Source of the DNA: Anaerolineae bacterium
Lineage (GTDB): Bacteria; Chloroflexota; Anaerolineae; DUEN01
DNA length: 64,000 nt
Assembly (NCBI GenBank): GCA_025060615.1
Contig: JANXBS010000019.1
Location: forward strand, 1-64,000
Direction of reading: 5' to 3'
Under the pieces are notes generated by a model that saw nothing but the letters and a program-made list of their open reading frames with translations, was not told the origin of the DNA and made no database searches. A program made the position numbers and the translations under genes. Below, one piece after another: positions 56,432 to 64,000 of this stretch (its first letter is position 1; each line of letters starts with the position of its first letter).

Positions 56432-59011
56432 TTACTCGATCTCAGCTGCAATGAGTGAACGTGCTAATGCTTCTTCCTCCTCTCGGCTGTTGACCTTTCC
56501 ATCTAGACGGGCATCCAGCAGAGCCTCCAGGATGCGACGGTAGGCAGGGCCGGGCTTCAGCCCCATACGACGTAGATCGTGCCCATCCAATTCTGTAGTC
56601 ACCTGGGCCAGATGCTGTTCGAACTGGTCCACGCGCTGCCGCGCCAGCCATGAGTCGGTCGCTGCGCGGAAGACCAGGCGAGCAGCCGGGCCGGCTGGTG
56701 CCAGGATGCGATAGATCTGGCTAGGGCAAAGGTGATTCTCTGTGAGCTGCGCTTCTTGCGCACGCAGATGACGAGTTCGTTCAATTAGCCCACGCGCTCG
56801 CGAGTCAAAACGCAACCGCTGCATGATCCCTTCCTGCTCCGAGATATCCAGGCGGTAGAGCCACAGCGCCCAGTAGAGGTGCTCGATGGCAACAGGTGGC
56901 TCACGGCTAGTCAGTGCCGCGCGCAACGCCTGAAATCGCTCGGCTAGCCACGAGTCGTAGCGCAGTGCAGGATGGATGTGGGGCAACACTCCCAGGCCGG
57001 CCAGGCGGGCCAACGCTCGTTCCGGTTCTGGCTCCCGCAGGATCAGGATAAGCTCGTTTCGGATGCGCTCGCCGCTCACCCGCTCCAACAGCTCTAGCGC
57101 GTTGCCGATCAGCTCCTCTGTGCGCGGCTCGATGCGAAAGCCCAGGCGCTGCTCCAAGCGAACGGCGCGCAGGATACGGGTGGGATCCTCCACGAAGCTC
57201 AGGCTGTGCAGCACCCGGATAAGCCCCTCCTGCAGATCACGCTCGCCGCCGTAAAAGTCGAGAAGCTCACCCCAGCGATCCGGGTCTAGTCGGATGGCCA
57301 GGGTGTTGATCGTGAAATCGCGGCGATGCAAATCCTGCTTGATATTGGATCGTTCGACCGTGGGCAAGGCAGTGGGGTGTTCGTAGAACTCGGTGCGGGC
57401 GGTGACGAAGTCAAGCGAAGGGATGGGGTTCGGCCCATAAATTCCTTCTTCGGGCAGAATCCACTTGGCTGTGCCGAACCGCTTATGGCCGCGCACTCGC
57501 CCTCCCCAGCGTTGGGCCAACTCGTGTGCCAGGCGAATGGCATCTCCCTCCACTACTAGATCGAGGTCCAGATTGGGAATATCCAGCAGCAGATCGCGCA
57601 CGAAACCGCCCACGGCGTAAATGGGATAGCCCAGCTCCTGCGCGACGCGTCCCACCTCCTGTAGTAGGGCGTGAAGGGACGCTGGCAAGGCGGCCTTCAG
57701 ACGCGACGCCAGCGTTCGCGCGTGGCCAGGCGGCAAGGCCCACGTCTTGATCAGGTCCGTGCGTGTGACGATACCCAAGAGGCGGCCATCCTCCGAGGAG
57801 ACGACCGGGATCTGGCCCCAGCCGTGCTCGATCATCAAGGCTTGCAGGCGCTGCACCGAGTCCTCCGGATGAACGACGACCGTTCCGGAATGCATGATCT
57901 GGCGCACCGGCACGTTGCTCAGCTTGTGATGCAAAGCTCGGTCCACTTGGCGGCGGGTGAGCATGCCGACGATCTGGCCATCCTCGGTCACCACAGGGAA
58001 CCCCTCGAACCCGTAGCGCTGCATCCGCTCGGCCGCCTCGGCCACCGTAGTGTCTGGCGTCACCGTCTGCGGCTGCCCGTGCGACATGATCTGGGCCACC
58101 GTGACGGCTGGCCGCACGTGTTTCTGCAGGAGCTCTATCAGCCGTTGTTCGGCCTGCTTCAAGGAGATGTCGCGCAGGACAGCCGCTGCCGCTCGGCTAT
58201 GCCCGCCTCCGCCTAGCTCCTGAGCAATGGCGCCCACGTCAATCGCCTCAGAAGTGCTGCGTGCCACCAGTTGAATGCGATCTCCCTGATCTACGAGCAA
58301 AAAGAGGCCCTCCGGCTCGTACAGATCGCGCAGTTTATGGGCGAGCACAGAGACTTCGTTCACATATTGATTCGACCGCGCAGTGGCGATGATGACGGGA
58401 TGGCCGGCGAAGTCGTAGGGGTGGCTGTGCTCCGCCAGTTGCTGATACAATGCCCACTGTTCGGGGGTGATGGGATGATGCAGAAAGCGGTTGACCACGT
58501 CGAGGTTCGCACCGTGCTCCAGCAGCCAGGCCGCACAGCGCGCATCCCGTGACGTGGTCGTGCCATAGGTGAGGGAGCCAGTGTCCTCGTAGATGCCAAG
58601 CAGAAAGAGGGTGGCTTCCAGAGGCGTCACTGGGATATGGCGTTCGGCGATCTGTTCCACCAGCAGCGTGGTGGTCGAGCCGATCTCTTCACCCCAGAAC
58701 TGCCAGCCAGCCGGCAGCGGCTCCTGCTTGGGATGGTGGTCAATGAACTGGCCAGTAGTATGAGGGCCCATCCGGCGCAAGGGCTGAAACGTTTGCGTGT
58801 CCACGGCGATAGCATGATCAATGCGCATTCGTGGGAGTTCGTCGACATGACGGAAGGGGAGCACATCCCGATGCAAGAGGATAAAGTCGCGCACGTTGCG
58901 GTTCATCTGGCGCGGCAGGACGGGAATGGCGTCCGGGTGCAGCTTGTGCGCTGCTAACAGTGAAGCCACCGCGTCGAAATCCGCGTGTTCGTGCGTGAGG
59001 ATCACCCGCAT
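56432..59011 (-). CDS. DHH-CBS-CBS-polyA polymerase fusion (CCA- or A-adding tRNA nucleotidyltransferase)
   Basis: An 859-residue multidomain protein. The N-terminal DHH phosphoesterase domain (HEHADFDAVASL, AVDTQTF, FIDHHPKQE) ends with a DHHA1 part (ELGGGGHSRAAAAVL). Two CBS domains follow (VAQIMSHGQPQTVTPDTTVA and VRQIMHSGTVVVHPEDSV). The class II nucleotidyltransferase has GGFVRDLLLDIPNLDLDLVV with the two catalytic Asp, and RRDFTINTLAIRLD, FVEDPTRILRAVRL and ERIRNEL. The same architecture occurs in the A-adding enzyme of Aquifex. The tRNAs here lack encoded CCA, so the activity is needed. Whether it adds CC, A or CCA cannot be told. The ATG at 59011 is chosen over a TTG at 59023. Confidence 0.9.
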   Translation of the reverse strand: MRVILTHEHADFDAVASLLAAHKLHPDAIPVLPRQMNRNVRDFILLHRDVLPFRHVDELPRMRIDHAIAVDTQTFQPLRRMGPHTTGQFIDHHPKQEPLPAGWQFWGEEIGSTTTLLVEQIAERHIPVTPLEATLFLLGIYEDTGSLTYGTTTSRDARCAAWLLEHGANLDVVNRFLHHPITPEQWALYQQLAEHSHPYDFAGHPVIIATARSNQYVNEVSVLAHKLRDLYEPEGLFLLVDQGDRIQLVARSTSEAIDVGAIAQELGGGGHSRAAAAVLRDISLKQAEQRLIELLQKHVRPAVTVAQIMSHGQPQTVTPDTTVAEAAERMQRYGFEGFPVVTEDGQIVGMLTRRQVDRALHHKLSNVPVRQIMHSGTVVVHPEDSVQRLQALMIEHGWGQIPVVSSEDGRLLGIVTRTDLIKTWALPPGHARTLASRLKAALPASLHALLQEVGRVAQELGYPIYAVGGFVRDLLLDIPNLDLDLVVEGDAIRLAHELAQRWGGRVRGHKRFGTAKWILPEEGIYGPNPIPSLDFVTARTEFYEHPTALPTVERSNIKQDLHRRDFTINTLAIRLDPDRWGELLDFYGGERDLQEGLIRVLHSLSFVEDPTRILRAVRLEQRLGFRIEPRTEELIGNALELLERVSGERIRNELILILREPEPERALARLAGLGVLPHIHPALRYDSWLAERFQALRAALTSREPPVAIEHLYWALWLYRLDISEQEGIMQRLRFDSRARGLIERTRHLRAQEAQLTENHLCPSQIYRILAPAGPAARLVFRAATDSWLARQRVDQFEQHLAQVTTELDGHDLRRMGLKPGPAYRRILEALLDARLDGKVNSREEEEALARSLIAAEIE

Positions 59012-59019
59012 GGACCGCC

Positions 59020-59172
59020 TCAAGCCTCCTTAGGAGAATCCACTTCTAACGCTTTCGGTCCGAATGTCTCAATTGCTAGGGCCTCCTCGTATGAGTCACC
59101 TTCTCCGACCACGATGCCTTTCAGGCCGATCATGCCATCCTCCCGAATGCCCTCAACGATTGCTTCCAGCGA
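59020..59172 (-). pseudogene. Fragment resembling a HicB-like antitoxin
   Basis: In the spacer between the ferredoxin-domain gene and the nucleotidyltransferase gene, a different frame encodes SLEAIVEGIREDGMIGLKGI, then VVGEGDSYEEALAIETFG and PKALEVDSPKEA before a TGA at 59020. The GEGDSYEEALA segment is like the end of the HicB fold, and the jump from EEALA to IETFG looks like an internal deletion. The only ATG start (59133) would give 37 residues. The upstream part overlaps the end of the neighbouring gene in another frame. Family assignment is tentative. Confidence 0.35.
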
Positions 59173-61165
59173 GCTGGGCTCTTGCCAGGATCGGGTCCAG
59201 ATGTGGGAATTCGTCGAACATGTGCGGCAGATAGATCGCGGTCATGAACTGATCTTGAAAATCCGGCTCGGCCGCTGTCTCAACGAACTCCACCCGGCGC
59301 GCGACCTCGGCCGCCTCTAGCCGCTTGCGCCGGTTGAGTAGGGCAATGCGCGCTCCGTCGCCAGCCGCGTTGCCCACTGCATACACGCGGCTCAGATCGC
59401 AATCGGGCAACATGCCGATGGTCATTGCCCGTTCCGGGTCAATGTAGCTGCCGAACGCGCCAGCTAGGATGATCCGGTCTACCCGTTCCACACCGCGACG
59501 ACGCATCAGGATCCGCGCACTGGAGTACAGCGCGGCCTTGGCAAGCTGGATCGCCCGCACATCGTCCGCATACAGAGCGATCTCCTGCCCTGTGCTGGTC
59601 TCATGCGGCCAAGCCAGCACAAACGAGGCCTGATTCCCCTGACGACGGAAACGCGGCGATGGGCAATCCGCCACAAAGTGGCCGCTCCGGTCAATCACGC
59701 CCGCCTTAAAGAGCTCGGCCACTGCTTCAATGATGCCGGAGCCGCAGATACCGCGCGCCTTCTCTGCGGGCGGCACCTCTTCCGTCCACTCGTCGCTCCA
59801 GCGCTGCTCGCCGATCACTCGGAAGCGCACCTCTAGTGTGTTGGGGTCTACCCGCACTCGCTCGATGGCGCCGAGGGCGGCGCGCATTCCATGGACGATC
59901 TGCGCTCCTTCGAAGGCAGGGCCGGTCGGGCTGGAGCAGCAGAGGAGGTGCTCCGAGTTCCCCAGCAGTAGTTCGCCGTTGGTGCCCACGTCAATGATCA
60001 AGACGATCTCGTTAGGTGAAACCTTGTGCGGCTCCTCGGCTAGGATGACGCCCACGTTGTCCGCGCCCACATAGCCGGCCTCGATGGGCAGGATATGCGC
60101 CATGGCGCCAGGCGCTAAAGCCAATCCCAGGTCACGAGCCTTGTAATCGAGAGGGCCATGCACCGCGGCCGGGAACGGCATCCCACCCAGCTCGCGAGGG
60201 TCAATGCCGAGCAAGATGTGGTGCATGACCGTGTTGCCCACCAGCACGATCTCGGTGATGTCTTCCGGGGTGATGCCCGCCACGCGGGCGGCGCGGCCAG
60301 CTAGCTCGTTCAGGCTGGCAATGATGGCCCGATTCATGCGGGTTAGGCCCTCCGGCTCGCTGATGGCGTAAGACACACGTGAGAGCAGATCCTCCCCGTA
60401 GGTGACCTGCGGGTTCATGATCGCTTCGGAAGCCAGTACGGCACCTGTGCGCAGATCGCACAAGTAAGCAGCCACCGTGGTGGTGCCTACGTCTACGGCC
60501 AGGCCATAAGCACCCTCGTGGTATCCTGGCTGCACGCGAATCACCTCGCGCTCCTGCCAAATAGTACAAGTGATCCCACGCTGGCCTTGGCGAAGTGCCC
60601 GTTGCAGCCCGCGCAGCGCGGTGATGTCAATGGCCAGCTCTCGCAGGCCGAAGCGCGTCGCTAGCTCTCGCTGCGCTAGCTCCCATTCGCCGGTGGGCCG
60701 TTCTAGTGTCGGCGGCTCCACCTCTACATAGCACAGTCGGATCGCTGGATCCAGCTCGATGCCCATCTCGCGGGCGGCTTTACGGATCACTTGCTTTCGC
60801 GCTTGGCTCTCCTCCGGCACGTGGATCAGCAGGTCGCCACATACCATGGCCGAACACGAGAGGCGATGCCCCTGCTCAATGTCCAGCCCCTTGCGCTGGG
60901 CGTAGCGAGCCTCACGCTCTGAAACAGGAGAGACGTGATCCCGGCTGGAGTGGATGCCCAACTTGGGGAAAAACCCCTCCTCGATGACCACCCGGCATTT
61001 GCCACAGGTTTGACGTCCGCCGCAGATGGATTCGATCTCCACCCCTAAGGAACGTGCTGCCTCCAGGATGGTGATCCCGGCTGGGACATATCCTTGGCGT
61101 CCGGCCGGTTGAAAGACGATCCGGTGGGCCCGGTGGTTATCGCCGCCTGTCATCTCTTTGGACAT
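59153..61165 (-). CDS. Ferredoxin-ASKHA protein (DUF4445), reductive activator of corrinoid proteins-like
   Basis: A 670-residue protein. The N-terminal [2Fe-2S] ferredoxin domain has CGGRQTCGKCRVVIEEG and a distant last Cys in RLSCSAMVCG. A linker leads to the large ASKHA ATPase-fold domain (DUF4445): YGLAVDVGTTTVAAYLCDLR, NPQVTYGEDLLSRVSYA, VLVGNTVMHHILLGID, LIIDVGTNGELLL and ILAGAFGSYIDPERAMTIG. This is the plan of RACo/RamA proteins, which restore Co(I) in corrinoid methyltransferases at the cost of ATP. The ATG at 61165 has GAGAGG upstream; the frame continuing to 61369 looks non-coding. It fits functionally with the URO-D-like/DUF1638 pair at 34.5-36.4 kb. Confidence 0.9.
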   Translation of the reverse strand: MSKEMTGGDNHRAHRIVFQPAGRQGYVPAGITILEAARSLGVEIESICGGRQTCGKCRVVIEEGFFPKLGIHSSRDHVSPVSEREARYAQRKGLDIEQGHRLSCSAMVCGDLLIHVPEESQARKQVIRKAAREMGIELDPAIRLCYVEVEPPTLERPTGEWELAQRELATRFGLRELAIDITALRGLQRALRQGQRGITCTIWQEREVIRVQPGYHEGAYGLAVDVGTTTVAAYLCDLRTGAVLASEAIMNPQVTYGEDLLSRVSYAISEPEGLTRMNRAIIASLNELAGRAARVAGITPEDITEIVLVGNTVMHHILLGIDPRELGGMPFPAAVHGPLDYKARDLGLALAPGAMAHILPIEAGYVGADNVGVILAEEPHKVSPNEIVLIIDVGTNGELLLGNSEHLLCCSSPTGPAFEGAQIVHGMRAALGAIERVRVDPNTLEVRFRVIGEQRWSDEWTEEVPPAEKARGICGSGIIEAVAELFKAGVIDRSGHFVADCPSPRFRRQGNQASFVLAWPHETSTGQEIALYADDVRAIQLAKAALYSSARILMRRRGVERVDRIILAGAFGSYIDPERAMTIGMLPDCDLSRVYAVGNAAGDGARIALLNRRKRLEAAEVARRVEFVETAAEPDFQDQFMTAIYLPHMFDEFPHLDPILARAQLAGSNR

Positions 61166-61413
61166 ATCCGTTGTCCTCTCCGTGTGTGTTAATTTATGGA
61201 AGTCGGCCCTAGCCCATTGTACGGCATGTTCGCAGGGCTGACAAGAAAAGAGACGGCTAAGGGAACGTCGCTGAAGATATGCCGAGCGGGACGGAAATTG
61301 GCTTGAGCAAGGCTGAGAGGGCATTGGATACGGGCAATTCATGGATTGCCCCTTCTTTTGCGTCCGCAAAGTAGGGATACGACCCTGCTGTGCTCTTACT
61401 TTTCAGACGCCCT

Positions 61414-62586
61414 CTAAGGAGCTGCCGTCAACACAGCAGTGGAAGTAATCTCGCCTATGTCGCTGGGAATGGCAGTGGGGAGGACGCGAGGAGCCGGCCG
61501 TGGTGGGCATTCCGTCTTGCCAGGGAGAGAGGCGAGCACCGGCTTTGCTTCGAACACATTGCCCAGCCATGCTTGAAGGGCCTGGGGATCGCGCAGGCGA
61601 AGGATATATGCGCCGCTCTCGGTGGTGATCGATTCCACCAGTGAGAAATCAAACGTCAGTCCGTGCACGTTCTCCGGTTTGAGCTGGAGGGCGAACTGAG
61701 CTAGGCGGATGATCTCGGGCAAAGTCAGGTCGGTTTGGACAGTGTCGCGGAAGGCCGCCCACAGCTCGGGCAGGCGCGGGATCACGTTGATCTGTAGGGC
61801 ACGATCACGCAGTGCCCATAATAGCATCTGCTGTCGGCGTGCCCGATCGAAATCGCTAGAATAGTAGCGAAAGGTGGCGAACCGGCGCGCGTTCTCACCG
61901 TTCAACCAATTCTCCCCTGCGGGCAGCGTCCACTCGGCCAAACCCGTAGGAGAATGGCTATCCGGCACGGCCTCGTACAACGTGCAGGGCAAGGTGACAG
62001 TAACGCCTCCCAGCGTGTCCACAATCCGCTCGAACTGCTGCATATTGATGCGCACGTAGTGCCGGAAATCCAGTCCTAATGTCTGGGTTAACACGCGACG
62101 CAGCAGAGCCGGTCCCCCACCTGGGTACTTGGTGCTCTCGCCGATGTAGTCGACACGATTGATCCGCGCCTCACCTGTGCCGGGGATCTCTACGTACAGG
62201 TCACGCGGGATGCTGACCATTCCAACGCGCCGCCCATTCCAGTCCACGGCGGCTAGCAGGATGGAATCTGTACGCCAATCTTTATCTCCTGGCCGTTGGT
62301 CAATGCCCAGGATGAGGTAATTGTCTGTCTCAATCCAGGGGCGTGGCGTGGGGGTAGGGGCTGGTGCTAGGTCACGTGGGATAGGGCGTGGTGGATTCGT
62401 AGGCACTGCCACCTCAGAGAAAGTGGCCCTAGCGGAGGTCGGCGACGGGACAAGCAGCGGGTGCAAGACGGAGAGGGTCCTATCGGAGCTTGTAAACTGC
62501 TGCGAAAGACAAGCTGCTCCCAGCAGCGGCAGGAAGAGCATAGCGATCACGACGACGAAGGCCCAACGCGAAGTTGACATAATCAC
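61414..62586 (-). CDS. LytR-CpsA-Psr (LCP) family protein 1
   Basis: A 390-residue exported LCP protein. A signal or anchor helix (WAFVVVIAMLFLPLLGAACL) contains a possible lipobox ending GAAC. A Pro-rich linker precedes the LCP domain: DNYLILGIDQRPGDKDWRTD, VGMVSIPRDLYVEIPGTG, RINRVDYIGES, RHYVRINMQQFERIVDTLGG and ARRFATFRYYSSDFDRARRQ. LCP enzymes transfer undecaprenyl-linked glycopolymers to the cell wall or to protein. The start is GTG at 62586, or ATG at 62580. One base separates it from the end of the second LCP gene, so the two are co-transcribed. Confidence 0.9.
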   Translation of the reverse strand: MIMSTSRWAFVVVIAMLFLPLLGAACLSQQFTSSDRTLSVLHPLLVPSPTSARATFSEVAVPTNPPRPIPRDLAPAPTPTPRPWIETDNYLILGIDQRPGDKDWRTDSILLAAVDWNGRRVGMVSIPRDLYVEIPGTGEARINRVDYIGESTKYPGGGPALLRRVLTQTLGLDFRHYVRINMQQFERIVDTLGGVTVTLPCTLYEAVPDSHSPTGLAEWTLPAGENWLNGENARRFATFRYYSSDFDRARRQQMLLWALRDRALQINVIPRLPELWAAFRDTVQTDLTLPEIIRLAQFALQLKPENVHGLTFDFSLVESITTESGAYILRLRDPQALQAWLGNVFEAKPVLASLPGKTECPPRPAPRVLPTAIPSDIGEITSTAVLTAAP

Positions 62587-62587
62587 A

Positions 62588-63718
62588 TCAGGGACATTGT
62601 TGGCTGAGATCGTTCGTCTCTGAGAGCGGCGGCAAGTCGAACAGGCCCTCGATGGCTTCCCGGATTTGACGGTAATCGGGCACGAGGACCATTGCTCCGC
62701 TGCGAGTGATCCAATCGCGCACCATGGGCCGGCCGATTACAAGGCCGTGAATATCCTCGGCGCGTAGGCTCAGCCCAAACCGCGCCAGGTCCAGGATGTC
62801 CAGCGGCCCGAGGTCGGTGAGGACCCTATCGCGAAACTCTCGGTATAGTGCGGGAAGACGCGGCCAGAGATTGATCTCCAGCGCTCGGTCGCGCATGGCC
62901 AGCAACACGCGCTGTTGGCGGCGGGCTCGATCTAGGTCGCCGCCTGTGTACCGTGAGCGTACATATCTTAGCGCGTCCTCCCCAGTCATGAAATAGTTGC
63001 CAGGCTCAAGTTGCCAGCGTTTCCCCGGCGTATCCCAACCGGGGTCACGCAGCGGGCAGTCCACTGTGACCGTGATCCCGCCCAGCGCATCCACAGCGCC
63101 CTTAAACCCTTCGAAATCCACGCGCACATAGTGGTGGATCGGGATGCCCAGGTTTTGACGCAGGGTTTCCTTCAGCAACTCTATGCCGTTAGGGGGATTG
63201 TCGTTCTTTTTTTTGCGTAAAGAGCCATAGAAGTCAGCCGTGTTAATGCGCTCCCAGCCGACGCCAGGGATTTTCACCCAAAGGTCACGTGGAATGGAGA
63301 TAATCCCCACTCGTCTTTGCGCACGGTCAATGGCCACAACCATGATCACATCGGTTCGCCACGGCTGTCCGGGTTTGCGCTGGTCCGATCCTAAGACCAG
63401 CAGGTTCTCGGTGTTACGCAGCGAGCGCGGGACCTCGATGGCGCTAGGGATAGGGGTCGGCGGCTCTCCGCGTTGCGGTGTGAGGGTGGGCAGCCTATCC
63501 GGCGGCACGGTGGGGAGGATCGGGCGAACCACTTGATCAGGGACAAAGGGCGGCGATGTAGGCGTTGCCTCCGCGCCGGGGAAGATGGTGAGGGGCCGAA
63601 CCGGTTTCAAGCCCGTATCAGATGCTGACGGTCGTCCTCGCCAAGCACAAGCTCCCAGGACGGCAAGGCAGAAAGTTGCTGTCATGACAACGCACATAGC
63701 GATAGCGCGTGAACGCAT
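62588..63718 (-). CDS. LytR-CpsA-Psr (LCP) family protein 2
   Basis: A 376-residue paralogue of the adjacent LCP protein. A lipoprotein-like signal (MCVVMTATFCLAVLGAC) is followed by a linker and the LCP domain: ENLLVLGSDQRKPGQPWRTD, VGIISIPRDLWVKIPGVG, RINTADFYGSLRKKKND, HHYVRVDFEGFKGAVDALGG, YVRSRYTGGDLDRARRQQ. The conserved Arg and Asp residues that bind the polyprenyl-pyrophosphate head group are present. It overlaps the upstream gene by one base. Both may act on the exopolysaccharide made by the 50.9-56 kb operon. Confidence 0.9.
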   Translation of the reverse strand: MRSRAIAMCVVMTATFCLAVLGACAWRGRPSASDTGLKPVRPLTIFPGAEATPTSPPFVPDQVVRPILPTVPPDRLPTLTPQRGEPPTPIPSAIEVPRSLRNTENLLVLGSDQRKPGQPWRTDVIMVVAIDRAQRRVGIISIPRDLWVKIPGVGWERINTADFYGSLRKKKNDNPPNGIELLKETLRQNLGIPIHHYVRVDFEGFKGAVDALGGITVTVDCPLRDPGWDTPGKRWQLEPGNYFMTGEDALRYVRSRYTGGDLDRARRQQRVLLAMRDRALEINLWPRLPALYREFRDRVLTDLGPLDILDLARFGLSLRAEDIHGLVIGRPMVRDWITRSGAMVLVPDYRQIREAIEGLFDLPPLSETNDLSQQCP

Positions 63719-64000
63719 CAGCCCTCCTGGGAAGGAGAAAGTTCAGTAGAGGACGAATAATAGCTTCTCCCGTTCAGCAGGCGCAGGATGGCTGGGGTCA
63801 CGTCGGTGATCGACTGTGCCTCTGCAAACGCTGCAGCATCCGGCCCCACTGCCAACAGCGGTACTGGATTATATGTATGCGCCTTCGTGCTCATGTCCTC
63901 GATGTTGCCATGATCGCTGCTGAGCAGGAGTGTGGCGTCGTCTGGAAGGTTGGCGAGCAAGCCGCTCAGGAAGCGATCTATCAACGCCATCGCCGTCTCA
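63718..64000 (-). CDS. Metalloenzyme-superfamily protein, C-terminal part (runs off window)
   Basis: The last about 94 codons of a protein with the alkaline phosphatase/phosphoglycerate mutase fold. The metal-binding segment LLLSSDHGNIEDMSTKAHTY is followed by NPVPLLAVGPDA and ITDVTPAILRLL, which is how iPGM-like and phosphopentomutase-like enzymes end. The reading frame stays open to the window edge, so the start and exact class are unknown. It overlaps the second LCP gene by one base. Confidence 0.8.
   Translation of the reverse strand, partial: ETAMALIDRFLSGLLANLPDDATLLLSSDHGNIEDMSTKAHTYNPVPLLAVGPDAAAFAEAQSITDVTPAILRLLNGRSYYSSSTELSPSQEG

Overview
This 64 kb window is a bacterial chromosome segment of about 58-60% G+C. 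It carries no insertion sequence, CRISPR array, prophage or rRNA gene that I can see. The gene content suggests a member of the Chloroflexota, probably an Anaerolineae-like lineage. The pointers are a beta' subunit with a long coiled-coil insertion, an S12 with a roughly 14-residue extra loop, DUF4012 and DUF2723 proteins, LCP proteins, secreted proteins ending in an 'LPLI' type tail, a lipoprotein-type sortase, and a DHH-CBS-CBS-polyA polymerase fusion. The phylum call is inference; the families are read from the translated sequence.

Layout. 1-12.3 kb, all minus strand: rpoB-rpoC followed by rpsL-rpsG-fusA-tuf, with its own promoter and a terminator-like attenuator before rpoB and a second promoter at the rpoC stop codon for the ribosomal genes. 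12.4-18.3 kb: a CtBP-like 2-hydroxyacid dehydrogenase, an unrecognised 494-residue protein, tRNA-Glu, a dynamin-like GTPase and mannose-6-phosphate isomerase. 18.4-21.0 kb: a Fur-family (Zur-like) regulator with a palindromic operator in front of a Zn/Mn ABC transporter whose binding-protein gene is a decayed remnant. 21.1-24.8 kb: a Nudix hydrolase, a small acidic protein and the threonine-degradation pair tdh-kbl. 24.9-27.7 kb: a PIN/VapC toxin remnant joined in frame to pcm, then rfbD and a family-2 glycosyltransferase. 27.8-36.4 kb, minus strand: a Gfo/Idh/MocA oxidoreductase, a lutB-lutC lactate-oxidation module with an M24 peptidase, a DUF4432 sugar-binding protein, a decayed Uma2-family gene, and a DUF1638/uroporphyrinogen-decarboxylase-like pair typical of corrinoid methyl transfer.

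36.7-41.6 kb is a partial cytochrome c maturation operon (ccmH-ccmG-ccmF-ccmI-like) translationally coupled to a response regulator with a class III nucleotide-cyclase domain. A leaderless glycosyltransferase gene diverges from it, and a CbpA-like DnaJ follows. 44-56 kb is a cell-surface and exopolysaccharide region on the minus strand: sortase, Wzz-BY-kinase, a flippase-like membrane protein, a GT2-phosphoglycosyltransferase fusion, a decayed glycoside-hydrolase-like secreted gene with two in-frame stops, two paralogous secreted proteins around a 113-bp imperfect palindrome, DUF2723 and DUF4012. 56.2-64 kb: tRNA-Val, the CCA/A-adding-type fusion enzyme, a HicB-like fragment, a RACo/RamA-like corrinoid-activating ferredoxin protein, two LCP-family proteins and the start of a metalloenzyme-superfamily gene that runs off the window.

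The most notable observations are an alpha-CTD-like helix-hairpin-helix domain inserted in RNA polymerase beta', the beta' coiled coil and acidic tail, the rpoB leader attenuator, the autoregulated Zur operon with a dead znuA, the substituted catalytic Asn in the cyclase beside the ccm genes, and four or five decayed accessory genes (znuA, VapC, Uma2, GH-like, HicB-like) lodged between intact housekeeping genes. I see no clearly new defence or mobile system.
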